A DNA stretch of 64,000 bases from Chitinimonas koreensis (GTDB taxonomy: Bacteria; Pseudomonadota; Gammaproteobacteria; Burkholderiales; Chitinimonadaceae), in contig NZ_CP060704.1 of NCBI RefSeq assembly GCF_014353015.1, forward strand, positions 5,295,001 through 5,359,000, written 5' to 3'. Position 1 is the first letter of the stretch; the number at the start of each line of letters is the position of its first letter. The notes under the pieces were generated by a model. The model searched no databases and was not told where the DNA came from. It worked only from the letters and a program-made list of their open reading frames with translations. A program made the translations under genes and the position numbers. Below, one piece after another: positions 32,582-40,008 of this stretch.

Positions 32582-33508
32582 ATGCCGACCTACCGCCCGC
32601 CGCGGATCGCCGCGAGCGAAATCACCCCCGAATCCGTCTACCTGAGCCGCCGCGACTGGCTGAGCGGCAGCGCCGCACTGGCCGCCGCGGCGCTGCTGCC
32701 TCCCGAAGCCGCCGCCGCTGCGCTGCCGACCTTCTACAAGAGCCGCTACAGCACCGCCGAGCCGAAGAACAGCGAAGCCGAGATCACCGGCTACAACAAC
32801 TTCTACGAATTCGGCACCGACAAGCGCGACCCGGCGGCCCATGCGCATACGCTGAAGCCGAGCCCGTGGAAGGTCGAGGTCGGCGGCGAGGTGGCCAAGC
32901 CGCGCACCTTCGATCTCGACGCGCTGCTCAAGCTGGCGCCGCTGGAAGAGCGGATCTACCGGCTGCGCTGCGTCGAGGGCTGGTCGATGGTGATCCCCTG
33001 GGTCGGCTTTCCGCTCGCCGCCCTGCTCAAGCAGGTCGAGCCGACCGCGCGCGGCCGCTACGTCGAATTCACCACCCTCATGGCGCCCGAGCAGATGCCG
33101 GGCCAGCGCGACGACGTGCTCGCCTGGCCCTATGTCGAGGGCCTGCGGCTGGACGAGGCGATGCATCCGCTGGCCATCCTGGCCGTCGGCCTGTACGGCC
33201 GGCCGCTGCCGAACCAGAACGGCGCGCCGATCCGGCTGGTGGTGCCGTGGAAATACGGCTTCAAGAGCATCAAGTCGATCGTGAAGATCCGCCTGGTCGA
33301 GCAGCAGCCGATCAGCAGCTGGACGCGCGCCAATCCGACCGAGTACGGCTTCTATTCGAACGTGAATCCCGAGGTCGACCATCCGCGCTGGAGCCAGGCG
33401 ACCGAACGCCGCATCGGCGAGTTCTTCAAGCGCAAGACGCTGATGTTCAACGGTTACGACGAGGTGGCGGGGCTGTACAAGGGCATGGATCTGAAGCGGA
33501 ATTTCTGA
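32582..33508 (+). CDS. msrP: Methionine sulfoxide reductase catalytic subunit MsrP (YedY-type)
   Basis: The protein has 308 aa. It is a periplasmic molybdoenzyme that reduces oxidised methionines in envelope proteins. A Tat signal (SRRDWLSGSAALAAAALL) precedes the mature domain. The molybdenum-ligand Cys lies in YRLRCVEGWSMVIPW, followed by GFPLAALL; the C-terminal KYGFKSIKSIVKIRL and NPEVDHPRWSQATER are typical. The usual membrane electron donor MsrQ is not next to it in this window. Confidence 0.95.
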   Translation: MPTYRPPRIAASEITPESVYLSRRDWLSGSAALAAAALLPPEAAAAALPTFYKSRYSTAEPKNSEAEITGYNNFYEFGTDKRDPAAHAHTLKPSPWKVEVGGEVAKPRTFDLDALLKLAPLEERIYRLRCVEGWSMVIPWVGFPLAALLKQVEPTARGRYVEFTTLMAPEQMPGQRDDVLAWPYVEGLRLDEAMHPLAILAVGLYGRPLPNQNGAPIRLVVPWKYGFKSIKSIVKIRLVEQQPISSWTRANPTEYGFYSNVNPEVDHPRWSQATERRIGEFFKRKTLMFNGYDEVAGLYKGMDLKRNF

Positions 33509-33525
33509 GGCGCGCCAGGCGCTCC

Positions 33526-33589
33526 GCAGGCCGGGCTGCATGCCCGACGGCGACCTTGGCCAACGGCGCTGTCGGGCATGCAGCCCGAC
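33526..33589. repeat. REP-like inverted pair, family 2
   Basis: GCAGGCCGGGCTGCATGCCC plus GAC at 33526-33548 is paired with GTCGGGCATGCAGCCCGAC at 33571-33589. It lies just after msrP, before the terminator. Confidence 0.75.
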
Positions 33590-33675
33590 GTGCGACAGCG
33601 GCCGGGCAAGCTTTGGCAGGACGGAACTCAGGGCCTGCAACGCCAATCGCCAATCGCCGCCGATCGGGCGGACAA

Positions 33676-33715
33676 GACGAAACGGCCACCCGCGCAAGCC
33701 GGTGGCCGTTTCGTC
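33676..33715. terminator. Bidirectional terminator between msrP and rnpB
   Basis: A 15-bp perfect stem (GACGAAACGGCCACC / GGTGGCCGTTTCGTC) with a 10-nt loop lies between the convergent genes. Short A and T runs (GAAA / TTTC) are on either side of the GC core, so it can act in both directions. Confidence 0.8.
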
Positions 33716-33723
33716 TCGGAATG

Positions 33724-34222
33724 GTGGGCGAAGTCGGCCTGTAAGCCGGGTCCTGTGACGCGGCGGTCCGCATCCGAAGACGCGTGCCGCCACCGACAGT
33801 CATTCATCTAGGACGTACATTGCTGCACGTCTCGAGCAACCTACCCGCAGGCTCGGGGGCCCCGTCAGCGCCTGCCTATTTGGTCTTGCTTCGGATGGGG
33901 TTTAGCCTGCCGTCCGTGTCGCCACGTCCGCGGTGGTCTCTTACACGACGGTCGTCCGGGCTTGCGCCCGTACAACCGTCCGCCCCTTTCGGGGTACGCA
34001 CCTTTTGGCTACGCCAGTCGCCCGGCTTCGCCGAAAGGCGCTACGCGCCTTTTCACCCTTGCCTGTGAATGCTTGCGCAAACCATCGGCGGTTCAGCTCT
34101 CTGTTCCACTTTCCGTCGCCTCGCGGCGCCCGGCCGTTAGCCGGCATCCTGCCCTGTGAAGCCCGGACTTTCCTCCCCGTGGCAAGCCACGCGGCGACTG
34201 TCCGGCCAACTTCGCCCAATCA
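33724..34222 (-). ncRNA. rnpB: RNase P RNA, bacterial class A, with an enlarged P12 region
   Basis: This is the catalytic RNA of RNase P, which matures tRNA 5' ends. The P1 strands GGGCGAAGTTGGCC (34204-34217) and GGCCGACTTCGCCC (33726-33739) pair. Conserved cores are GGGGAGGAAAGTCCGGGCT, CAGGGCAGG, ACAGAGAGC-x-GAACCGCCGATGG, GTAAGAGACC, CCGAAGCAAGACCAAATAGG, GGGTAGG and TAGATGAATGACTGT. The length is about 497 nt against about 377 in E. coli. Most of the excess, about 100 nt, sits between AAGGGTGAAA and GTAAGAGACC, where E. coli has the short P12 hairpin. Protein frames across this locus are spurious. Confidence 0.97.
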
Positions 34223-34272
34223 GTCTACCACCGCGGTCAAGCCCCCCCTGCCCACAGGACCGTCACAGCGCC

Positions 34273-34342
34273 TGTAGGAGCGGCTTCAGCCGCGAATGGT
34301 GGGGCGTCCACCGGCGCTTTCGCGGCTGAAGCCGCTCCTACG
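34273..34342. repeat. REP-like inverted pair, family 1
   Basis: TGTAGGAGCGGCTTCAGCCG plus CGAATGG is paired with TTTCGCGGCTGAAGCCGCTC plus CTACG. It lies between rnpB and pyrC and may stop transcription of pyrC. Confidence 0.85.
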
Positions 34343-34366
34343 CGATCGATCCAGGCTCCGCGGCAT

Positions 34367-35401
34367 TCAGGCCAGCCGCCAGCCCACCGTCTCGCCCGCG
34401 CGCAGCGGCACCAGCGTGTCGCCGGCCAGGTAGGGCAGCTCGGCCGGTACCGGCACGGCCTCCTTGACCAGCGTGATCTGGTCGCCGTTGGCCGGCAGGC
34501 CGTAGAACAGCGGGCCGAAGCGGCTGGCGAAACCCTCGAGCCGGTCGAGCGCGCCGGCCGCCTCGAAGGCCTCGGCATACAGCTCGATGCCGGCGTGCGC
34601 GGTATACATACCGGCGCAGCCGCAGGCCGCCTCCTTGGTGCTCTTGCCGTGCGGCGCACTGTCGGTGCCGAGGAAGAACTTCGGGCTGCCGCTGACGGCG
34701 ACTTCGACCAGCGCCTCGCGGTGGATCTCGCGCTTGAGCACCGGCAGGCAGTAGTGGTGCGGCCGCACGCCGCCCTGGAACAGCGCGTTGCGGTTCATCA
34801 GCAGGTGGTGGGCCGTGATGGTGGCCGCCACGCGGTCGCCGGCGCTCCAGACGAAGTGGGCCGCCTGCTTGGTGGTGATGTGCTCGAACACCACCTTGAG
34901 GTCGGGCAACTGCTCGAGCAGCGGCTTCATCACCCGCTCGATGAACACCGCCTCGCGGTCGAACACGTCGATCGCCGGATCGGTCACCTCACCGTGCACC
35001 AGCAGCGGCACGCCGAGCTCGGCCATCGCCCGCAGCGTCGGCAGCACCTTGGCGACGTCGGTCACGCCGGCGTCGGAATTGGTGGTGGCACCGGCCGGGT
35101 AGAGCTTGAGCGCGTGGACGAAGCCGCTCTCCTTGACCCGGGCGATCTCCTCGGGCGGCGTCACATCGGTCAGGTACAGCGTCATCAGCGGCTCGAACGC
35201 GAGGCCGGCCGGCACCGCGGCCAGGATGCGCTCGCGGTAGGCGGCCGCGTCGGCCACGGTACGCACCGGCGGCTTGAGGTTGGGCATCACGATGGCGCGG
35301 CCGAAGCGGCGGGCGGTATCGGGCAGCACCGCGCGCAGCGCGTCGCCGTCGCGCAGGTGCAGGTGCCAGTCGTCGGGGCGGATCAGGGTCAGTTGGGTCA
35401 T
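34367..35401 (-). CDS. pyrC: Dihydroorotase (class II, E. coli-type)
   Basis: The protein has 344 aa from the ATG of MTQLTLIRPDDWHLHLRDG. PyrC cyclises carbamoyl-aspartate to dihydroorotate in pyrimidine synthesis. The HLH metal-binding motif, the Lys of ALKLYPAGATTNSDAGV (carbamylated bridging residue), the His of VHGEVTD and the catalytic Asp of GTDSAPH are present. It stands alone, with no other pyr genes nearby. Confidence 0.97.
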   Translation of the reverse strand: MTQLTLIRPDDWHLHLRDGDALRAVLPDTARRFGRAIVMPNLKPPVRTVADAAAYRERILAAVPAGLAFEPLMTLYLTDVTPPEEIARVKESGFVHALKLYPAGATTNSDAGVTDVAKVLPTLRAMAELGVPLLVHGEVTDPAIDVFDREAVFIERVMKPLLEQLPDLKVVFEHITTKQAAHFVWSAGDRVAATITAHHLLMNRNALFQGGVRPHHYCLPVLKREIHREALVEVAVSGSPKFFLGTDSAPHGKSTKEAACGCAGMYTAHAGIELYAEAFEAAGALDRLEGFASRFGPLFYGLPANGDQITLVKEAVPVPAELPYLAGDTLVPLRAGETVGWRLA

Positions 35402-35483
35402 GATGTGCCGGGAAGCTAGTTTTGGAATGCCGCAATTATCCGGCCTGATGGCCGGCTTGTGCGATCCGGAGCGCATCGACGCC

Positions 35484-35936
35484 ATGAAAATCCGCGAAAC
35501 CGTCCGTCTGGACCACCCACCCGAAACCGTCTGGCCCTGGCTGGTCGAACCGGCGCGGCTGATGCGCTGGAACGAGCGGCTGCGGCGCTGCCTGCCCGAG
35601 CAGCCGCTGGTCGCCGGCGTGCGCTACAGCACCGAGTTCGGCTTCGCCGGCAAGCCGGCCACGCCGTTCTGGCTGGAGGTAGAGGAGCGCATCGAGAGCC
35701 GGCGGCTGGTGCTGCGCTACCGCTCGGGGCCGGGCGTGACGCCGCCGGTCGAGGCGCTCGAGCGGTTCGAACTGGTCGAAGCGGGAAAAGGCGGCTGCAC
35801 CCTGCGCCACCAGGTGACGATCCGGGCCGAGGGCGTACCGTGCTGGGCACGCATGCTGATCGCGGTGATCAGCCGGCTGGGCAAGCCGAGCGGCCCGCAT
35901 CCGCTGATCGCGCTGCTGGCCGAGGAGCGGAATTAG
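35484..35936 (+). CDS. SRPBCC (START-like) family protein
   Basis: The protein has 150 aa and starts MKIRETVRLDHPPETVWPWL. The opening V-x-L-x-x-P-x-x-V-W-x-x-L, a middle LEVEERIESRRLVLRYRSG and a C-terminal amphipathic helix (WARMLIAVISRLG) are the normal pattern of polyketide-cyclase/START-like hydrophobic-ligand barrels. The ligand is unknown. It is divergent from pyrC with an 82-base gap. Confidence 0.75.
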   Translation: MKIRETVRLDHPPETVWPWLVEPARLMRWNERLRRCLPEQPLVAGVRYSTEFGFAGKPATPFWLEVEERIESRRLVLRYRSGPGVTPPVEALERFELVEAGKGGCTLRHQVTIRAEGVPCWARMLIAVISRLGKPSGPHPLIALLAEERN

Positions 35937-35950
35937 GCGTGCGAGGGAGC

Positions 35951-36000
35951 GGACGCGACGAGCGACAGCGAGGCTCCCCCGCGACGGCGGGGTGAGGGGG
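35951..36000. repeat. G+C-rich intergenic repeat, family 3
   Basis: It contains GGACGCGACGAGCGACAGCG followed by AGGCTCCCCCGCGACGGCGG. Similar sequence (AGCGAGGC, then CTCGCG-x-CGGCGAGG) lies at 39861-39900 and 59284-59326. In each case a CCGGGCGC-type half hairpin follows some 60-100 bases later. Confidence 0.5.
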
Positions 36001-36099
36001 CTGGATTCGATCAGGAAGCGCCAAGGCCAGCGGCTTCGAACGCCCGGCTCCGCCAGGCACTGCACAGGCAGTCGCAGACCTCGATCGCCAGAGCGTCCA

Positions 36100-36336
36100 T
36101 CACCGGCGCGTAATCCAGAACTGGTACTTGCCGTCGATCTGGGCTTGGTGCGTCAGCGCATGGCCAGTCTGGCGGCAGAAGGCCTCGAAATCGGACGGCG
36201 TGCCCGGATCGGTGCAGATCAGGTGCAGCACGGTGCCGCCGGGCAGGTCGGCCAGCGCCTTCTTGGCGCGCAGGATCGGCAGCGGGCAGTTGAGGCCGGA
36301 CAGGTCGACGGAGAGCTGGGCTTCGGGCGCGGACAT
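36100..36336 (-). CDS. TusA/SirA-family sulfur carrier protein
   Basis: The protein has 78 aa. The defining CPxP motif is present (SGLNCPLPILRAKKALADL), with the active Cys near residue 17 and a following TDPGTPSDFEAFCRQTGH. TusA proteins relay persulfide sulfur for tRNA thiolation or molybdenum cofactor sulfuration. The second Cys (FCRQ) is common in the family. It lies 35 nt after hutD on the same strand. Which member of the family it is cannot be decided. Confidence 0.88.
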   Translation of the reverse strand: MSAPEAQLSVDLSGLNCPLPILRAKKALADLPGGTVLHLICTDPGTPSDFEAFCRQTGHALTHQAQIDGKYQFWITRR

Positions 36337-36371
36337 GGGGTGCGGATGGGGTCGGGCGGAAGAAGCGGCGA

Positions 36372-36959
36372 TTATAGCGCCGGGGCCGGATGCGGCCGCA
36401 GCGCCACTTCGATCAGCACGCCGGCCTCGGCCGCCAGCCAGCGGCCGCGCTCGCCGGCCGCCAGCGCCAGCAGCATGCCGGCCGCGACCGTGCCGCCGTC
36501 GCCGTGCAGCCGGCCTTCGTGCAGATAAGCCAGCGTCGCCGTATCGCCGCCGAGCGCCAGCACCTCGCCCGCGGCCGGCCGCAGGATGCGCAGCGTCAAT
36601 GCGCCCCAGTCGCGCGCGACCATCGCGTTGAAATCGCGCAATCCGCCGCCGAGCAGGCGGCAGTCGACCGGCGTCTCGCCGGCGAAGGCGATCGGCTGCA
36701 GCGGGCGGTCGAGCATCATCTCGTCGGCGGCGCCGTCGAAACGCAGCGCCATGCCCTCGCCGTCGAGCAGCATCAACGTGCGGTCGATGCCGGGGAAGGC
36801 CGAGAACGGCCCGCCCTGCGCCACGCCGGCGATCGACAGGCGCAGCGCGAAATCGTCCGGCCGCTGCGGATGCGGCAGGCGGTAGAGCTCGCAGGTGGTG
36901 CCGCCGCCGTTGCGCCAGGGCATCTCGCGGTAGTCGGTCTTGCTGCGCAGTTCGGCCAT
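36372..36959 (-). CDS. HutD/Ves family cupin-like protein
   Basis: The protein has 195 aa from the ATG of MAELRSKTDYREMPWRNGGG. The W-R-NGGGTT-x-EL motif and FALRLSIAGVAQGGPFSAFPGIDRTLMLL are diagnostic of the HutD/Ves family, which has a bicupin fold and no firmly proven enzyme activity. In pseudomonads it is linked to histidine utilisation, but no hut genes are present here. The longer upstream frame is rejected because the family begins at this Met. Confidence 0.85.
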   Translation of the reverse strand: MAELRSKTDYREMPWRNGGGTTCELYRLPHPQRPDDFALRLSIAGVAQGGPFSAFPGIDRTLMLLDGEGMALRFDGAADEMMLDRPLQPIAFAGETPVDCRLLGGGLRDFNAMVARDWGALTLRILRPAAGEVLALGGDTATLAYLHEGRLHGDGGTVAAGMLLALAAGERGRWLAAEAGVLIEVALRPHPAPAL

Positions 36960-37115
36960 GGTTCGCTTCCCGTCGTATCGATCGCGCGGCATGATGCCGG
37001 CCGAGGCCGCGCCGGGCAAATCCGCCGGGCGACGACTCGCCGGGCGACGCATCGCCGGGCGGCACATCCACCGCCGCGGCCGGCATCGGCCCATCGCCAC
37101 CGAGGACCCCAAGCC

Positions 37116-38075
37116 ATGACCCTACGCGACACGCTCTATCCGCCGATCGAACCGAACCGCCACGGCATGCTGCCGCTCGACGAGCTGCACACCATGTACT
37201 GGGAGGAGTCGGGCAATCCGGCCGGCATCCCGGTGATCTTCCTGCACGGCGGCCCCGGCGCCGGCGCCAGCCCCAAGCACCGCCAGTTCTTCGACCCGGC
37301 CGTCTACCGCATCGTGATCTTCGACCAGCGCGGCGCCGGCCGCTCCACTCCGCTGGGCGAATTGCGCGACAACACCACCCAGCACCTGATCGCCGACATC
37401 GAGACGCTGCGCGCCAAGCTCGGCATCGAGCGCTGGCTGGTGTTCGGCGGCTCCTGGGGCTCGACCCTGGCGCTGGCCTACGGCGAGGCGCACCCGGAGC
37501 GCTGCCTGGGTTTCGTGCTGCGCGGCGTGTTCCTGTGCCGGCCGTGGGAGATCGTCTGGTTCATGCGCGGCATGCGGCAGTTCTATCCCGAGAACTGGGC
37601 GCAGTTCGCCAGCCACCTGCCCGAGATCGAGCAGGGCGACCTGCTGGTGCATTTCCACCGCCGCCTGAGCGACCCGGACCCGGCGGTCCACCTGCCGGCC
37701 GCGCGCGCCTGGAGCCTGTACGAAGGCCAGTGCGCGACGCTGCTGCCCGATCCGGCGGTGATCGCCAACTTCAGCAACGACACGGTCGCGCTCGGTGTCG
37801 GCCGGATCGAGGCGCACTACTTCGTCAACCGCATCTTCCTGCCGGAGAACGCGCTGCTGGACAACGTCGGCCGCATCGAGCACCTGCCGATGATCACCGT
37901 GCAGGGCCGCTACGACGTGCTGTGCCCGCCGGTCTCGGCCTGGGAGCTGCACCAGGCCTGGCCGGGCTCGAAGCTGGAGATGGTGGCCGACGCCGGCCAC
38001 GCGGCCTGGGAGCCCGGCATCGCGCGCGGGCTGGTCAGGGCTTGCGAGGAGATGAAGCAGAAGTTGGCGGGCTGA
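37116..38075 (+). CDS. pip: Proline iminopeptidase
   Basis: The protein has 319 aa. This alpha/beta hydrolase removes N-terminal proline from peptides. The oxyanion motif HGGPGAGASPKHRQFFDP, DQRGAGRSTP, the nucleophile elbow GGSWGSTLAL (Ser), the Asp in QGRYDVLCPP and the His in DAGHAAWEPG form the expected catalytic set. No signal peptide is present, so it is cytoplasmic. It is divergent from hutD. Confidence 0.95.
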   Translation: MTLRDTLYPPIEPNRHGMLPLDELHTMYWEESGNPAGIPVIFLHGGPGAGASPKHRQFFDPAVYRIVIFDQRGAGRSTPLGELRDNTTQHLIADIETLRAKLGIERWLVFGGSWGSTLALAYGEAHPERCLGFVLRGVFLCRPWEIVWFMRGMRQFYPENWAQFASHLPEIEQGDLLVHFHRRLSDPDPAVHLPAARAWSLYEGQCATLLPDPAVIANFSNDTVALGVGRIEAHYFVNRIFLPENALLDNVGRIEHLPMITVQGRYDVLCPPVSAWELHQAWPGSKLEMVADAGHAAWEPGIARGLVRACEEMKQKLAG

Positions 38076-38097
38076 TTCGGCGGTCTTGCATTTAAGC

Positions 38098-38236
38098 CCC
38101 TCTCCCACCGGGAGAAGCACCCGCTCCCGCCATGCGGGAACGGGGAGGTGAGGGAGCGCCGGTCGATCATTCACAGCGGGCCTCAAGCCCTCAACCGCCG
38201 CGCCCTCACCCTGCCCCCTCCCGGAGGGAGAGGGTT
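38098..38236. repeat. CCCTCTCCC-type inverted repeats after pip
   Basis: CCCCTCTCCCACCGGGAGAA and a later CGCCCTCACCCTGCCCCCTC with CCGGAGGGAGAGGG form nested inverted repeats of a kind that is common in intergenic DNA of beta- and gammaproteobacteria. A related piece lies at 13966-14005 upstream of lpxC. No gene is seen. Confidence 0.45.
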
Positions 38237-38276
38237 ACACGGCAGTGCATCCGCCACGGAAATCGCATCGAACCCG

Positions 38277-38322
38277 CCAACGCAAAAGGCCGCACGGATA
38301 TCCGTGCGGCCTTTTGCGTTGG
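38277..38322. terminator. 46-bp perfect palindrome, bidirectional terminator
   Basis: CCAACGCAAAAGGCCGCACG plus GAT is followed directly by its exact reverse complement, without a loop. AAAA and TTTT flank the GC core, so either strand forms a terminator. It separates the convergent pip and EAL-HDOD genes. Confidence 0.9.
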
Positions 38323-38342
38323 CGATGGAGGATCGTCGCGAC

Positions 38343-39719
38343 CTAAACCACTTCCTCCACCCACAACATCGCCTCGACCTGCGCCCGGTTCGCATCGTTC
38401 TTGCTCACGCCGGCCGCCTGGAACAGCCGCGGATCGTCGGGCAGGTCGCCGTCCTCGCAGGCCAGCGCCAGCTGCAGGAGCGGCGAATACGGCCCGTCCT
38501 GGCCCAAGAGCGCGCTGTTGATGTCGGCCGGCAGGTTGAGCTTGTCGATCAGCTTGTCCATCGGCTGGCGCAGCAGCGTCTCCAGCATCGAGAACATGCC
38601 GGTGGTGAACAGCTGGTCCTGCACCTCGCGGCGGAACTGCTTGGCGCCCAGCGTCTCCATCATGCGGCCACGGATCAGCGCGGTCTCGAGCAGGATGTCC
38701 TGGTCGCCCTCCTGCCGCTCGTGCGCGAACAACAGCAGCGTGAGCCAGCGGTACAGCTGCTTGTGGCCCAGCACCACCAGCGCGCGGTCGAGCGTATCGA
38801 CCTTGGTCACCAGCCCCGAGCCGGGCGAATTGACGTAGCGCAGCAGCTTGAAGCTCAGCATCGGGTCGTACTTCATCGCGCCGGCGATCACCATCGGATC
38901 GGCCTCGGCGCGCACCAGGTTGAGCACTTCCAAGAGGCGCAGATAGCTGGCGTCGACCGCGTCGGCCTCCGACAGCTCCTTGCGGCGCAGATAGCTGCCC
39001 TGCAGGAAATGCACCTGCAGCTGGCGGCAGACCTGCAGCTCCTCGAAGAAATGGATGTCGGCGACCATCAGCTCGGCATCGGGCGCCGCGTTCGCCACCG
39101 CCGAGATGATCTTGGACAGCTCGGTGATGTCGCGCTCGGCCACCGACAGCCGGTGGTAGTCGGCCAGCGTGAACAGGCCGATCAGCGTGGGCTCGAGCGG
39201 GAAGTTGTCGAAGCCGAGCTGGAAGCCGCGCGTCTTCAGCGATTCCAGCAGCTCGATGTGCTCGAAGGCGTTCTGGAAGAACTCGGCGTCGTAGCGCAGC
39301 ATCAGCACGAAGCGGCCGCGCGGCAGCTTGTCGAGCAGCGCGCTCTGCAGCGCCCAGACCGAAACGTCGAGGAAGATGCGCTTGCTGCCGAAGGCCTTGG
39401 TCGATTCCTCGGCCAGGAAATTGCGCAGCAGCACCTCGTCGTACAGCTTCCACACCGAGTGCGCCATCTTGTCCTTGCGGCGCAGCACGCTCTCGCGTAG
39501 GCGGAAGTCGTAGCCGACCACCTTGAGGTCGCGGTCGACCACGATCTCGCGCTGCAGCATGGTCTCGGTCGGCGCGCCGGCGACGAAGCCGGCCTGGCCG
39601 GGCGCCGCGCCGAGCGCGTTCACCGCCGGGATGGTCGGCGGCGGCGCGAAGTGGGGGGATGGCGGCGGCGGTTCGTGCTCGCCGCCGCCGAAGATTTTCT
39701 TGATCAGTCCGAAGACCAT
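38343..39719 (-). CDS. Degenerate-EAL plus HDOD domain signalling protein
   Basis: The protein has 458 aa. After a Pro-rich linker (residues 14-40), a YuxH-like EAL-related domain spans about 55-255 (MLQREIVVDRDLKVVGYDF, then LDVSVWAL and GFDNF). An HDOD domain follows at about 255-440 (MKYDPMLSFKLLRYVNSPG, RALVVLGHKQLYRWLTLLL). The catalytic EAL residues are replaced (GYDFRLRES), so c-di-GMP hydrolysis is unlikely. Such proteins are usually regulatory, affecting motility or c-di-GMP signalling. No membrane segment is present. Confidence 0.88.
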   Translation of the reverse strand: MVFGLIKKIFGGGEHEPPPPSPHFAPPPTIPAVNALGAAPGQAGFVAGAPTETMLQREIVVDRDLKVVGYDFRLRESVLRRKDKMAHSVWKLYDEVLLRNFLAEESTKAFGSKRIFLDVSVWALQSALLDKLPRGRFVLMLRYDAEFFQNAFEHIELLESLKTRGFQLGFDNFPLEPTLIGLFTLADYHRLSVAERDITELSKIISAVANAAPDAELMVADIHFFEELQVCRQLQVHFLQGSYLRRKELSEADAVDASYLRLLEVLNLVRAEADPMVIAGAMKYDPMLSFKLLRYVNSPGSGLVTKVDTLDRALVVLGHKQLYRWLTLLLFAHERQEGDQDILLETALIRGRMMETLGAKQFRREVQDQLFTTGMFSMLETLLRQPMDKLIDKLNLPADINSALLGQDGPYSPLLQLALACEDGDLPDDPRLFQAAGVSKNDANRAQVEAMLWVEEVV

Positions 39720-39860
39720 GGGAGCCTGCCGTTTCGAAAACCTGTCGGCTACAGCATAGCGGTTGGCCGGGCCGGCCCCAAGCCGGGCAGGTCACGTAGC
39801 GGTTACGGCTCGAACACCCATGGAGGTCGGACGCGACACGACGGTCGAAGTAGACGACAA

Positions 39861-39900
39861 CGAGCGCAGCGAGGCTCCCTCGCGGCGGCGAGGGCGGGGG
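39861..39900. repeat. G+C-rich intergenic repeat, family 3
   Basis: CGAGCGCAGCGAGGCTCCCT continues as CGCGGCGGCGAGGGCGGGGG. It resembles 35951-36000 and 59284-59326. It lies in the 289-base spacer between purC and the EAL-HDOD gene, which holds no gene. Confidence 0.5.
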
Positions 39901-39942
39901 AGTCGGAGTGAATCAGGGGCTCACCGAGGTTCAGCCCGAACC

Positions 39943-39970
39943 AAACGCAAACGCCCGGCTCTGCCGGGCG
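39943..39970 (-). terminator. Terminator of purC
   Basis: On the minus strand an 8-bp stem (CGCCCGGC / GCCGGGCG) with a 3-nt loop is followed by TTTGCGTTT. It lies about 40 nt after the purC stop. Confidence 0.75.
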
Positions 39971-40008
39971 CTGTACCGCAGTTCAAGCATCCACTACCGC
40001 AGCCACCT

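Noticed and set aside
33784..34277. Protein-coding frames across the RNase P RNA
   Set aside because: The sequence shows all conserved class A RNase P segments and pairing P1 strands; coding frames are accidental.
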